DNA of 64,000 bases from positions 2,604,001-2,668,000 of the forward strand of contig CAXXSS010000001.1 in assembly GCA_963676865.2 (NCBI GenBank), in the 5' to 3' direction. The translations under genes and the position numbers were made by a program. The stretch comes from JAAYUD01 sp963676865 (GTDB taxonomy: Bacteria; Bacteroidota; Bacteroidia; Bacteroidales; Bacteroidaceae). Below are positions 27,342 to 37,128 of this stretch, piece after piece. How positions within the stretch are numbered: position 1 is the first letter of the stretch; the number at the start of each line of letters is the position of its first letter. Under the pieces are notes generated by a model that did not search any database, had not been told where the DNA came from, and was given only the letters and a program-made list of their open reading frames with translations.

Positions 27342-28383
27342 CTTGTTTTTTTACTTCGTCCAATCGGGCATTGCTTACTCTTATCACCTTATTGGTTTCG
27401 GAACTGAACACGATAATACCGGTGCCGTCGTGTACGTTGGATGGGAACTTCATCGAACCGCTGAGCTTATCATCATAGTTGTCCGATTTGTAAAGATTGA
27501 GTGCTTTGAAGTAGTGAAATGCCGTCTCGTTGATACTTCGATAGCGAATATAGGCATCTATGGTGTAGTTGGGGATTGATACATAGTAGCAAGCGTTGTT
27601 GTATACCGTCATCGTGTACGACGAGTTTGCAAAACGCACATCGTCGAACACACCGTATCTGTTTTCTACACCTTGCGTGTAAGGGACAATTGCGTCATCG
27701 TCTTCAGACCCTGAGGTGGGATTCCCATCGGTGAGCACTACGTCGTTGCGTCCGGTATATCCTGACAACGTGTTGGGAGGGTATGTATAAAAAATATCTT
27801 GCTGGGACGAATAAAGATAGTACGTAAGAGATTCGTCAATTACCAGCTGATAGAAGTTGTTCTCGTTGGGCCTGTCTTTTATCGTTATATTGAAACGCGT
27901 CAGTTTGGGATAACCTTTGTAGTCCGAAGAAAAAGGATTCGCGATGGTCGATGTATCCACTTTTTCTATCGCTTCCATAGGTTGTGGAACAGTCTCTTCT
28001 ACCCATGCATGGTATTTGCCGTCTGCCGTTTGTGCATCAATGCGAACGACGTCTCCCACTTTCACGGGCGTTTTGATAAGATATGTATTGGTTGGTTCTT
28101 TTGTCTCTCCTTCTGGAGTAAGAATTGTATTTGCCAAGGTCTTTGCCGTCTCTTTGAGTTCTCCGTTTACGTTGATCGTCACTATTGCGTCTTTTATATC
28201 TATAGGGTGCTGGTTGCCTGTCAAGAAAATTTTTATTGTATTATTGGTAGAGTCGGCGGCAACGTAACCGTTCATCACGAGTACGTCTTTTTCTGCATTT
28301 TGGTCTACGCTCAGATCGTTAATGCACGAGGTTACTGTTAGCGATGCCAGAAGTAGCACGAGATATAATGCTGTATGTTTCAT
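27286..28383 (-). CDS. DUF4249 family lipoprotein (TonB-receptor partner)
   Basis: The ATG at 28383 gives 365 residues with a type II signal peptide (LYLVLLLASLTVTSC). The open frame continues upstream into the receptor gene, but that start would remove the signal peptide from the N-terminus. DUF4249 proteins are known from Bacteroidota and are almost always encoded next to a TonB-dependent receptor, as here, 13 nt away. A surface-exposed partner role like SusD is plausible but unproven. Its 3' end overlaps the second sigma gene. Confidence 0.85.
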   Translation of the reverse strand: MKHTALYLVLLLASLTVTSCINDLSVDQNAEKDVLVMNGYVAADSTNNTIKIFLTGNQHPIDIKDAIVTINVNGELKETAKTLANTILTPEGETKEPTNTYLIKTPVKVGDVVRIDAQTADGKYHAWVEETVPQPMEAIEKVDTSTIANPFSSDYKGYPKLTRFNITIKDRPNENNFYQLVIDESLTYYLYSSQQDIFYTYPPNTLSGYTGRNDVVLTDGNPTSGSEDDDAIVPYTQGVENRYGVFDDVRFANSSYTMTVYNNACYYVSIPNYTIDAYIRYRSINETAFHYFKALNLYKSDNYDDKLSGSMKFPSNVHDGTGIIVFSSETNKVIRVSNARLDEVKKQDGNYYGRANSVGVLPKGK

Positions 28384-28396
28384 TTTGTAGGAGCTT

Positions 28397-31063
28397 TTAA
28401 AATTTGAAAGAATAAGTGAACGAAGGGACAAAGGGAAGCAATGTGAATTTCTTCAATTTGGGTGCCGGTTGGTTGCCTGTACCATCGGAGTATGAGTCGT
28501 CAGTGTCGCGTAGAACAAAGGTAGGGTTCATTGCGCCATACATGTTGTAGATACTGAAACTCCATGTGTGAAGGCCTCTTCGGCTTTGTTTGTTGAAGTC
28601 GCATCCCAAGCATAGTGTATGGCTCGATGGCAAGCGGTAGTTATTGCGATGAGGTACATATCCGGCCTCTTCTCCATCAATCAGCACCGTTTGTTTCAGT
28701 GCCAATGTGGCCATTCCTCCGGTATAAAACTCCCACGAAGCATGGAGGTCGAACTTCTTGTTGAAATGTCTGTTGAACACCACTACGAGGTGATGTCGGC
28801 GGTCGTATGTGTACGGAAAACGCTTCCCGTCGTTGATGCCTCCTTTTGAAAATTGGCGGTCGCTTTTGGACCATGTATACGATAGCCATCCGGTATTTTG
28901 GCCTTCTGTCTTTTGCAACAGAAGTTCGATTCCGTAAGAACGGCCTGTTCCCATTTCTACTTTATCTTCCCAGCGCGACGAATTGCCATAAAAGCTTACT
29001 CCATCTTTGTATTCCAATACGTTGTTCATTTTCTTGTAGTATCCTTCAACCGAGAGTTCCCAGTTTTTGATGCCCGTGAAGTAGGCACCCGCCGAGTATT
29101 GATCTGCCGACATCGGCTTTATCTTTTGTGTGATTGGTACCCATAGGTCGGTGGGCAAGGCTATGGGCAGCGAAGTGAGCAAGTGTATGTATTGTTTCAT
29201 CTGTGTATAGGCTGCTTTGAAGGCTAGCAAGCTATTTAGTTGATAGCGGGCCGAAACGCGCGGCTGCATCGAAAAATAGGTTGTTGTGTGGACATGAAAA
29301 AGCGAGGGATAAACGCCGAAATTGATTTTCAGCCTTCTCCCTATCTGCCAATTGTCTTCGGCATAGATAGAGGCTTCGTGGGCAAAGATGGCACTGTTTG
29401 ATAAGTTGGCGAAAGTGGTGTCGCGCTCTATAGCGCTGCCTTTTTCGACAAGATGTGAGTTCAGCACTTCGGGATGAAAAGCATGATAGGTATACATGGT
29501 GCCGAATTTAATCTGATGTGTCGGCGACGGATTGAATTCAAAATCATTTTGGAAGCTCCAGTCTTTTATTAGCGATTGATAATGCGATGAATAGTTTGCA
29601 GTCTTTTCGATAGTGTGGGTGTTATCGTTGTTTTTCAGAGACGAGGAGTAATGGTTGTATGCCACTGTTGTGTTGCAAAACAACTTGTTGTTGAATATGT
29701 GGTTCCATCTCAACCAGAAAATGTTATTACCCCAGTTTGTACGCGAAGTGTAGGTCTCTGTCTCGGTCTTCGAGTCGTACGTGTAGGTTCCTTTGTATTT
29801 TCCTGACATGTGATCTTTGCCGCCATAAAAACTCAAGAACAAGCGGTCGTTGTCCGAGAAACGATGATTTATCTTGGCATTGACGTCGTAAAAATAGTAG
29901 CCGAACTGACTGTCTTTATCCATAAGCAGTTTACTCGGTAGGTCTAAGTAGGTGCGGCGTACTGTGAGTAGAAAGGAAGTCTTATCTTTTTTGATAGGTC
30001 CTTCCAGCATTATTTTGCTGGTCAATGTCCCAACGCTGAAACTTCCGTGAAGTTTGTGCATATCTCCGTCGTTGGTACGTACATCTATTACCGACGATAG
30101 TCTGCCTCCGAATCGGGCAGGGAAGGAGCCTTTGAAGAATGTTACTTTCTTCATGGCCTCGGGTGTGAAGATGGAAAAAAAGCCGAATAGATGGTCTACT
30201 TTGTATATTGGTATTCCGTCAAGCAATATTAAGTTTTGATCGGCATCGCCTCCTCTCACATACAATCCTGCACTCCCTTCTGTTCCGCTTTGAACACCGG
30301 GCATCAGTTGAATCGTTTTCAGTACGTCTTTCTCTCCAAGTAGGGCAGGAGTGCTCTTTATTTGCCCGATGGGAATATCAATGGCGCCCATCTGAGTAGC
30401 TCCTATACCTGCTTCGGACTTATTGGATGTCACTACGATTTCGGGTAGTATATTATTGTTATCCATTTGAATGTTCATCAGGGTATCGCGGCGCAATACG
30501 AGCGAACGTTTCTCCGTGACGTAGCCTATATAAGAGATGAGTATATCGGCTTCTCCTTCGGGGAGTGTAATGCTATAGTAACCGTACGGATTGGTTGCCG
30601 TGCCTTGTCTGTCGGTTGTAGAGAAGACGTTGGCACCGATTAACGTCTCAGAAGAATGCCCATCGGTGATGTAGCCGTGAATAGTGAATTTTCGCTTTGA
30701 CGATTGCCTCGGCTTCTCTCGTATTTGTTCCGAGTGCTTTTTCTTTAAAATGATGTACCGCCCATTAATCTCAAAGCTAATAGGTTGGTCGGCAAAAGCT
30801 TTCGACATAATTTCGGATAGCGTAGCGTCCTTCATCTTCAGATTGATGGGATGGCTAAGCTTTACATCTTCACCATAAACAAAAGTGCAGTTTGTCATTT
30901 TCTCGAGTGTCTTGACAAAAGCTTCCAGAGACTTGTCTTGCATGAAAACCTTGATTTTCTTTCCGTTCGTCTGTGCTCCTAAGGATACCTGTAGAGCAGT
31001 TAGTAAACAAAGTAAAACGATTTTCTTTAATAGATAGTAGTGGTTTGAACAGTCTTTCTTCAT
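28397..31063 (-). CDS. TonB-dependent outer-membrane receptor with STN domain
   Basis: This 888-residue protein has, in order, a signal peptide, an STN domain (about 45-110, FVKTLEKMTNCTFVYGEDV), a carboxypeptidase-regulatory-like domain (about 125-205), the plug (about 225-330, with LYVRGGDADQNLILLDGIPIY) and a 22-strand barrel to the end. The STN domain contacts a FecR anti-sigma protein in characterised systems, and a FecR gene overlaps its start by 4 nt (ATGA). Import of a substrate would thus signal to the ECF sigma factor of the operon. The substrate is unknown. Confidence 0.92.
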   Translation of the reverse strand: MKKDCSNHYYLLKKIVLLCLLTALQVSLGAQTNGKKIKVFMQDKSLEAFVKTLEKMTNCTFVYGEDVKLSHPINLKMKDATLSEIMSKAFADQPISFEINGRYIILKKKHSEQIREKPRQSSKRKFTIHGYITDGHSSETLIGANVFSTTDRQGTATNPYGYYSITLPEGEADILISYIGYVTEKRSLVLRRDTLMNIQMDNNNILPEIVVTSNKSEAGIGATQMGAIDIPIGQIKSTPALLGEKDVLKTIQLMPGVQSGTEGSAGLYVRGGDADQNLILLDGIPIYKVDHLFGFFSIFTPEAMKKVTFFKGSFPARFGGRLSSVIDVRTNDGDMHKLHGSFSVGTLTSKIMLEGPIKKDKTSFLLTVRRTYLDLPSKLLMDKDSQFGYYFYDVNAKINHRFSDNDRLFLSFYGGKDHMSGKYKGTYTYDSKTETETYTSRTNWGNNIFWLRWNHIFNNKLFCNTTVAYNHYSSSLKNNDNTHTIEKTANYSSHYQSLIKDWSFQNDFEFNPSPTHQIKFGTMYTYHAFHPEVLNSHLVEKGSAIERDTTFANLSNSAIFAHEASIYAEDNWQIGRRLKINFGVYPSLFHVHTTTYFSMQPRVSARYQLNSLLAFKAAYTQMKQYIHLLTSLPIALPTDLWVPITQKIKPMSADQYSAGAYFTGIKNWELSVEGYYKKMNNVLEYKDGVSFYGNSSRWEDKVEMGTGRSYGIELLLQKTEGQNTGWLSYTWSKSDRQFSKGGINDGKRFPYTYDRRHHLVVVFNRHFNKKFDLHASWEFYTGGMATLALKQTVLIDGEEAGYVPHRNNYRLPSSHTLCLGCDFNKQSRRGLHTWSFSIYNMYGAMNPTFVLRDTDDSYSDGTGNQPAPKLKKFTLLPFVPSFTYSFKF

Positions 31064-31938
31064 TTTGAATTAGTTCTTTTATATAATAGGATTTGATTGT
31101 TAGTTTGCTGATAGTTGAAGTATCCTGCCTGTTGTAAGACATCTAAAATAGTTTTCAGGTCTTCTTTATGACAGAACTTGGCATTGATATGGTAGTTTGC
31201 TAATGAATGATCGGTAATCTTGATAGTGACGTTGAATGAGTTGGACAATCGTTCTGCCACTTCACTTATCGAGCTGTACTCGAAGACGAACGATCCGTTT
31301 CGCCATGCAATATCTTCAGAGATGTGTTTGACTCTCTGCTGTGACAGCTGTTGGCTCTTTTTGTTGTATAGAGCTGTCTCTCCAGGTTTCAAGAGGAGAC
31401 TCTTTCTATGAATATTGTCTATCACATTAACCGATCCTTCTATCAATTCAGTCCTTATTGTAGAACTCTCTCGATAGGCGCTTATATTGAATCGTGTGCC
31501 TAGATCTTCTACCTTAATCGTCGATGTATTCACCACGAAAGGGTGACGGCTGTCATGCTCCACTTCGAAATAGGCTTCGCCATTGAGCGATACTTCGCGC
31601 CGTTCTTTGAACTTCTTGGGATAGGTTATCGACGAATAGCGGTTTAGTGTGATGCGTGTACCATCGGGAAGAGAAATATTCCGGATGTTGGATTGAGCAT
31701 AAACAGAGACTGTTTGTGTGGTGTAAAAAGATTGATACCCCCACCATGTCATGATACAAAGCACGCCGATCGTAGCTGCGGCGGCAAGAGAGCGCCGTAC
31801 AAACATCAGGCGTCTGCCAAATATCTTTTTACGCAAGAGAGGATAAGTTGCCTTTGCCGAGTATCGTCCTTGCGGCGCATGGCTCGAGGCTATCAGTTTC
31901 TCTAAGATTTTTACTATTCTTTCTTCTGTATGTTCCAT
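31060..31938 (-). CDS. FecR family anti-sigma factor
   Basis: This 292-residue inner-membrane protein has a short cytoplasmic sigma-binding part (1-48), one helix (about 49-67), the periplasmic FecR domain (SLPDGTRITLNRYSSITYP, near 88-106) and a C-terminal DUF4974-like domain (ISEVAERLSNSFNV, later DLKTILDVLQQAGYF). It holds the ECF sigma factor encoded 95 nt upstream and releases it when the STN domain of the receptor signals. Its stop overlaps the receptor start by 4 nt. Confidence 0.93.
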   Translation of the reverse strand: MEHTEERIVKILEKLIASSHAPQGRYSAKATYPLLRKKIFGRRLMFVRRSLAAAATIGVLCIMTWWGYQSFYTTQTVSVYAQSNIRNISLPDGTRITLNRYSSITYPKKFKERREVSLNGEAYFEVEHDSRHPFVVNTSTIKVEDLGTRFNISAYRESSTIRTELIEGSVNVIDNIHRKSLLLKPGETALYNKKSQQLSQQRVKHISEDIAWRNGSFVFEYSSISEVAERLSNSFNVTIKITDHSLANYHINAKFCHKEDLKTILDVLQQAGYFNYQQTNNQILLYKRTNSK

Positions 31939-32033
31939 TTTCTATTTTTTCGGTCTTTTCAATGATAAAGACAGGAAAAGATAGAAAACTCACTATCCGA
32001 TTATAGTGAATAAAAGTTAAATATGGAAGAATG

Positions 32034-32588
32034 TTATCTGTTGTAGAATTTTCGAATGAGTTCTTTGAGCTTGTTTTCTGCTTTCTGCAACTGTGCGCTT
32101 ACAGTATTTACGGTAATATTCAGTTCTTTTGCCGTTTGATCATAACTTTTCTTTTCTTCTCTGATATGAATGAAAACTTCTCTGCATCGTTGTGGCAGGC
32201 GGTCGAGCGCCTTGACATAGATAGCAAATAGCTCTTCGCTTATGAACAGTTCTTCCGGCGAACAGGAAGTGTCGGCCGATTCGGTTACCGTCTCTTGCTC
32301 ATTATTCGTATACTTCGATTCTTTGGAAATATAATTGAGCGTAGCGTTTTTGGTCAGTACAAAGCAATAGTCTTCTATGTTCTTTACTTCGGGCAGTGTG
32401 ATGCGTTGATTCCAAAGGCTCATGAAGACGTCGAGTACTATTTCTTGTGCCCATTCTTCGCGTTTGCAGAAGTAGTATGCTATGCGAAACAAACGGTCGT
32501 AAGTCAAGTCGTAAAAGCGATGAAACGCACGTTGCGAATCATCGTTCTTCATTTGTCGCAGTAGCTTTCTTACCTCGGTATCGGTCAT
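32034..32588 (-). CDS. ECF RNA polymerase sigma factor (first gene of the operon)
   Basis: This 184-residue Bacteroidetes-type (FecI-like) sigma factor has region 2 (YDLTYDRLFRIAYYFCKREEWAQEIVLDVFMSLW, about 26-60) and region 4 (SYDQTAKELNITVNTVSAQLQKAENKL, about 148-174). It precedes fecR and the STN-receptor and is probably released by FecR to transcribe this operon and others. A consensus housekeeping promoter (32608-32638) lies just upstream, so basal synthesis does not need the factor itself. Confidence 0.94.
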   Translation of the reverse strand: MTDTEVRKLLRQMKNDDSQRAFHRFYDLTYDRLFRIAYYFCKREEWAQEIVLDVFMSLWNQRITLPEVKNIEDYCFVLTKNATLNYISKESKYTNNEQETVTESADTSCSPEELFISEELFAIYVKALDRLPQRCREVFIHIREEKKSYDQTAKELNITVNTVSAQLQKAENKLKELIRKFYNR

Positions 32589-32607
32589 TATTGAGTGATT
32601 TGTGTCG

Positions 32608-32638
32608 CAAAATTAGAAGAAAGAAATTATAAAACAAA
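32608..32638 (-). promoter_or_regulatory. Consensus promoter of the ECF sigma operon
   Basis: On the - strand, TTTG (32638-32635), a 19-nt spacer and TAATTTTG (32615-32608) match the Bacteroidota -33/-7 consensus exactly. The sigma ATG follows 20 nt downstream. Confidence 0.8.
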
Positions 32639-32657
32639 ATAAACAATGATTATAAGG

Positions 32658-32698
32658 TCCAAAAAATAATGGCATGAACTCTAGAAGAGAACATGCCA
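32658..32698 (-). terminator. Terminator of the GH30 utilisation operon
   Basis: TGGCATG and ACTCT/AGAG segments (32670-32698) form an imperfect stem of about 12 bp around a 3-nt loop. On the - strand it is followed by ATTATTTTTTGG. It lies 24 nt after the stop of the last operon gene. Confidence 0.75.
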
Positions 32699-32721
32699 CT
32701 ATCATCTTTATAAACTGAAAA

Positions 32722-34053
32722 TTACTTTTCTGTAACAGTCAGTACGGCTTTCGGTCCTGCCGCAAATGTTACGGTAAAGACATACGTTTTGCCTGCGGTT
32801 AAGGTCTTTCCGGCGACGATACCTAAATTGCCGGAGTCTCTTCCGTTAGTGCCATCACCTACAAATATAACATCACTTGTTGTTGATACGATAGACGAGA
32901 TACTACTTGTCCAACCCTTTTCGTCGAAGAACTTAAAGTTGATGGAGCCCGTAGCGATCTGTTGTCCGGCTACGAAAGTAGCTTGGTAAACAGCCGGTGA
33001 TACCTGAGCCATGCACAAGGCATTATCAGTGTTCCAGCCCACCTCGTTGCCTGTCAAAGACGGTTTGCCACATCCTTCGCCTATAATCCAAATAGCTCCG
33101 GAACCATCAGCAGTATTGAGCGAAGCCGTTGAACCATTTTTCATGGCTTCGACACGTATATAATTGTACTGATAATTGAGTGTTACCTTGTATTCGCCTG
33201 ATACTGGAACGAATGTCAATGTGCCGTCGTTATTCAATTTGAAGAAATCAGGATCTATCCATAGAGAAGACAAATCAATACCGTCTGTAGAAATCGTCTG
33301 CCCTTTAGTGAAAGTCTTATCTACATAGTAGTTGTTTTCGTCTGCCATAGTCATAGCCTGTCCGTCGAATTTAAGATCCAGAAATGGGCTTCCTTCGTAA
33401 GTCAAGGTGTTGAACGTGACGGTGTAATGTCCGGCTCTCGTGTTGGTAAAGGTGATAGGCGATGTACTGCCCTGGGTAATGGCTTTGTTTTCCCAACCGA
33501 AGTTGACAACATTGCCATTGCTACCCATCGCAGGTGCCTGAATGTATCCTTTTACCTTCATATCGAAATCTCCCGTTACACTGTATTGATTGAGCCCTAC
33601 ACGGGTCATTGTCAAGTTACCGTATTTGTCGGTTACTAAGGTCAGATGATCATAGTCCGGACGTGTTAATGCCAAACTGTAGGTTTGTTCGGCCTTTGTG
33701 AAGTGAATGTTTTGTAGGACAAACTTTAGCGTTGCCTTTCCATTAGGAATACTTTTGAAGTAGGGAATATATATTTTCCCTGCATATTCCTGATAGTTCT
33801 TTGTGCGGATAGTAGTGGCCGAAACCAATTCGTCGCCAAAATAAAGTTGTGCCTTTAAGGTTGACAACGGAATATTACCTTCGTCAGAGACTTTCACCTT
33901 GAATGCCAAGCTGTCGCCAAACATTGCTGACGAAAAAGTTGTTTCGGATGTCATTACCGGTTTCCCTGGAGCATCATTGTTGTCGTTATTGCTACAAGAA
34001 ACCGTTAAAAGTAGTCCGAAAAGAATTGATAGAGTATATTTCAATGTTTTCAT
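32722..34053 (-). CDS. Surface glycan-binding lipoprotein (DUF5125/DUF5121-like)
   Basis: This 443-residue protein has a type II signal peptide (LFGLLLTVSCSNN) and several beta-sandwich units: an N-terminal Ig-like part (30-130), a middle region and a C-terminal SusF-like part (GAIWIIGEGCGKPSL near 320). The order and family resemble the surface glycan-binding protein of the Bacteroides thetaiotaomicron beta-1,6-glucan locus (BT3313), recalled rather than searched. It is the last gene of the operon, 29 nt after the GH30 gene. It should hold glycan at the cell surface and is not catalytic. Confidence 0.75.
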   Translation of the reverse strand: MKTLKYTLSILFGLLLTVSCSNNDNNDAPGKPVMTSETTFSSAMFGDSLAFKVKVSDEGNIPLSTLKAQLYFGDELVSATTIRTKNYQEYAGKIYIPYFKSIPNGKATLKFVLQNIHFTKAEQTYSLALTRPDYDHLTLVTDKYGNLTMTRVGLNQYSVTGDFDMKVKGYIQAPAMGSNGNVVNFGWENKAITQGSTSPITFTNTRAGHYTVTFNTLTYEGSPFLDLKFDGQAMTMADENNYYVDKTFTKGQTISTDGIDLSSLWIDPDFFKLNNDGTLTFVPVSGEYKVTLNYQYNYIRVEAMKNGSTASLNTADGSGAIWIIGEGCGKPSLTGNEVGWNTDNALCMAQVSPAVYQATFVAGQQIATGSINFKFFDEKGWTSSISSIVSTTSDVIFVGDGTNGRDSGNLGIVAGKTLTAGKTYVFTVTFAAGPKAVLTVTEK

Positions 34054-34082
34054 GTCTTATTATTTTTCTAGAATTAAACAAT

Positions 34083-35582
34083 TTACCATTGGCACGAAAC
34101 AATGCCGTAGGCCGGAATTGTACAAGAGAAGTGATGTGTCCCGTCACTCAATACCAATGATTTTTGTGTGCTATTATTATTGCACAGAACCGCAGCGTAT
34201 GTGTTGTCCGCGTTTTTGAAGGCGGCATAAGTAAATCCGTCTAGAGAAAAACTTCCAACAGTTGTCGCTATTCTGACAGCATTCGGCTTTACTACACTTG
34301 CCAAATGTGCAAGAATATAATAATGAGAATTGTAGTTGATGGTAGTATAATCGTTGGGATTGATATCTACCGCACCATAGCATGTTTGGCAACCGCCATC
34401 CAAATTGGGACCTTTGTTTGTATCCAGCATCAGGTTCCATACAATAACGGCAGTACAGAAGTTGTTGACTGTTCCCAAAGCAACATCTTGCATGTCGTTC
34501 ATCAATCGAGCCGAAAGGTTACGTCCGTCGTTCCATTCGCCGATAGATGTTTCCGAGAATATCAGCCCCTTCGAAGGTACTTGATTGTGTATGTTTGCCA
34601 ATTCGGTGTAAGAGCCTCCATAGTTATGGTATGCTGCGCCTACAATATATTCTGCGCCTTCCACATCGCCAAGCGTATTGTATATCTTGACAGGATAATC
34701 TGCTTGGTCTGTATTGCCGTCATAATTGAAATTATGGTCGAAAACGTAAACCTTTGTCGTCAGACTGCTTGCCTTCAAAGAAGGAGCCAATACTTTCAGA
34801 AAGGCGGCTTCTTCTTGCCATGGCATGAGCGTAGAAGCACAGTTGCCTGCATTCAATGGTTCGTTTTGCGGAGTTACGGCATAGATTGGTATACCTGCAT
34901 TCTGATAAGCTTGAATCCATTTTGTGAAATAGGTGGCATAATCCTGATAATAGTCAGGATTCAAATGCCCGCCTGTCCACGAATTGTATGGAGTCTTGCT
35001 ATCAATATCCGTAACCTTCATCCAGCGGGGACATGTCCATGGCGAACCGATAATGCGAAGCTTGGGGTTTATGGCCAATATCTCTTTCAATATGGGGATG
35101 ACGTAGTTATTGTCATCACTCTGTAGACCGAAATTGGAGATATCTTTTGTATCACAACAAGTATATTCCGTACTCGAGAAGTCAGAGCATCCAATAGAAA
35201 TCCGAACATAGCTGAAACCGTATCCTTCGCTATCCGAGAATGTCTTTTTCAAGAATGCTGTTCGGTTGGCGCTACTCATTTTCAACAGATTGTAAGCTGT
35301 CGAATAGGTAATGGCCGCTCCAAAACCGTCCATCTTCTGATATGAAGTGGAAGCATTCAATGTAAGAGTACTCGGCGACATATTGTCGGTAGTGCTGAAC
35401 GCCGCTGTTGTTTTGCTCAGCTTACTACCGTTCACAGAGGTCGTATAAATCGTTACGTCTTTTGCTGTTTCTCCTCCATTATTGCCGGGATCAATTGTTC
35501 CGCTGGCAGAGTTTCCGCTACCACAAGCAGCCAAAGCAAATAGTGTGAGGCTGAAAGTCACCATGAGGTATTTTAGGTTCAT
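34083..35582 (-). CDS. GH30 family glycoside hydrolase, probable endo-beta-1,6-glucanase
   Basis: This 499-residue lipoprotein (lipobox LAAC, Cys20) has a Gly/Asn-rich linker (21-40) and a GH30 (beta/alpha)8 + beta domain. YQKMDGFGAAIT (81-92) is the GH30 opening motif, the acid/base is Glu241 in TPQNEP and the nucleophile is Glu344 in IFSETSIG. It should cleave internal glucan bonds at the cell surface. Assignment to beta-1,6-glucan rests on similarity of gene order to the characterised BT3310-BT3314 region and is inference. SusC/D lie upstream and a binding protein downstream. Confidence 0.9.
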   Translation of the reverse strand: MNLKYLMVTFSLTLFALAACGSGNSASGTIDPGNNGGETAKDVTIYTTSVNGSKLSKTTAAFSTTDNMSPSTLTLNASTSYQKMDGFGAAITYSTAYNLLKMSSANRTAFLKKTFSDSEGYGFSYVRISIGCSDFSSTEYTCCDTKDISNFGLQSDDNNYVIPILKEILAINPKLRIIGSPWTCPRWMKVTDIDSKTPYNSWTGGHLNPDYYQDYATYFTKWIQAYQNAGIPIYAVTPQNEPLNAGNCASTLMPWQEEAAFLKVLAPSLKASSLTTKVYVFDHNFNYDGNTDQADYPVKIYNTLGDVEGAEYIVGAAYHNYGGSYTELANIHNQVPSKGLIFSETSIGEWNDGRNLSARLMNDMQDVALGTVNNFCTAVIVWNLMLDTNKGPNLDGGCQTCYGAVDINPNDYTTINYNSHYYILAHLASVVKPNAVRIATTVGSFSLDGFTYAAFKNADNTYAAVLCNNNSTQKSLVLSDGTHHFSCTIPAYGIVSCQW

Positions 35583-35595
35583 GTGATATGTTTAA

Positions 35596-37116
35596 TTAAT
35601 ATCCAGGGTTCTGGATTAAGTTATTATTTTTGTCCAAAGCTGTTTGCGGAATGGGCAATAGATAAGAGTTCTTGTCGAACGTCCTTTTTTGTGCAAGCCG
35701 TCCACTATCTTTGGCATAAACGGCATTCATTATCGGCTCTACTTTATCATTGCGGCATAGATCGAACCAACGTTGGCATTCGAATGCAAGTTCCAAACGG
35801 CGTTCTTTTAATACCGCATCAGCCATTGCTGTCTTGTCTGATGTCGTGGACGACGGAAGACTTGCCAAACTGACCCTATTGCGTATTTGGTTGACAAGCG
35901 AAGCTGCATCGCTAAGACTACCCAGGTTTACTTTTGCTTCTGCTTCCAGAAGAAGAATATCAGCCAAACGAAGTTTGATGATACTATTCACTCCAGAACG
36001 TGATTTGTACATGAAAGGATAGTTGTTGGCCGGATAATAATTACTCCATGAGCAAGCGTAGTAAACGATAGATTCGTTTTTGCGAATAACGTCTCCTTCA
36101 TCATCGTAAGCCTTGATCAGGTCGCGTGAAGGGGTAGTCCATTTGGCCCATGTGAAATAGAAATCATAGCTTGTCAAGTCTCTACCAAACATCCACGAAG
36201 ACCAGTTGGAATCACCTGTTTGATATTGATATTCTAATATACTTTCACTGGTATTCCGTTTCTTGCAATCTTTTGTTGTAGTGTCGTATCCAAACAGGTT
36301 AGAGTAGTCGCTTTCGAGGGTTAGCCCTGCCGTATTCCTTACCATGTCTGCATATTGCACTACTTTACTGTAGTCTCTGATAGGCTTTTCGGCATAGACT
36401 TTAGCCAGCATCGCTTGAGCTACGGTTTTCGATAGCAATGTTTTGTCCGATGTCTTTATGTCCGGAGCATTTTGAAGTGCGCTGGTTAAGTCGCTTTCAA
36501 TTTGTTTGTAACATTCCACGGCAGTTGTCTTAGCCGGATAATAGATCGGATAGATTTCTTTAATATTATCGGCAGTAATGGTTTGAGCGACTTTGGTAAT
36601 CAAAGGAACTCCGCCCCATATACGACACATGTCAAACAATGCCATTGCCCTGAATATCTTTCCTTCTGCTTGCCACTGATTGTACTCAGCCTGCGATACG
36701 AGATTCTTTTTCTGCAAATAGTCCAGTCCGTTTATGAGTACGTTAGATTGAGCAATATCTTCCAAGTATCTGTTCCAGTCACGTTCCAAGTTAGGATTGC
36801 TTGCATCGACATTATTGTTTTCAAAAGGTACCACTTCTGCACCTGTAGTGCCGGCATAAGCATTGTCCGAATGGGTTTCGGCTATCAATTCCAAATCCAA
36901 GTACCAATGCTCCTGACGAGTTCTGAGCAACTGATACAATACTTGTCGCTGACTAACAGCTGCATCTCTATCTTTTAAGAGAATTTGGGTCGTATCAGAA
37001 GGTGTTCCGTTCGTTATTTCCGAATACGATGACACCGGATCATAATTAAGAGTACAGGATGTCAGAGCGCTTACGAACAGACAACTTAATAAGAGTTTTA
37101 TATTTTTTGATTTCAT
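35596..37116 (-). CDS. SusD-like nutrient-binding lipoprotein
   Basis: This 506-residue protein has the lipobox SALTSC (about Cys22), helical TPR-like scaffolding and the C-terminal RagB/SusD signature (ELAFECQRWFDLCRND, then SYLLPIPQTALDKN..LIQNPGY). It forms the hinged lid over the SusC barrel and passes oligosaccharides in. It starts 12 nt after the susC-like gene and ends 13 nt before the GH30 gene. Confidence 0.95.
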   Translation of the reverse strand: MKSKNIKLLLSCLFVSALTSCTLNYDPVSSYSEITNGTPSDTTQILLKDRDAAVSQRQVLYQLLRTRQEHWYLDLELIAETHSDNAYAGTTGAEVVPFENNNVDASNPNLERDWNRYLEDIAQSNVLINGLDYLQKKNLVSQAEYNQWQAEGKIFRAMALFDMCRIWGGVPLITKVAQTITADNIKEIYPIYYPAKTTAVECYKQIESDLTSALQNAPDIKTSDKTLLSKTVAQAMLAKVYAEKPIRDYSKVVQYADMVRNTAGLTLESDYSNLFGYDTTTKDCKKRNTSESILEYQYQTGDSNWSSWMFGRDLTSYDFYFTWAKWTTPSRDLIKAYDDEGDVIRKNESIVYYACSWSNYYPANNYPFMYKSRSGVNSIIKLRLADILLLEAEAKVNLGSLSDAASLVNQIRNRVSLASLPSSTTSDKTAMADAVLKERRLELAFECQRWFDLCRNDKVEPIMNAVYAKDSGRLAQKRTFDKNSYLLPIPQTALDKNNNLIQNPGY

Positions 37117-37128
37117 GATAAGCTTATT

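Noticed and set aside
27799..28341. 180-residue + strand open frame opposite the DUF4249 gene
   Set aside because: Antisense shadow of a well-supported lipoprotein gene, full of Cys, Phe and Tyr, with no recognisable domain.
34305..35126. 273-residue + strand open frame inside the GH30 gene
   Set aside because: Antisense shadow; Cys- and Ile-rich with no domain, while the opposite strand carries both GH30 catalytic glutamates.
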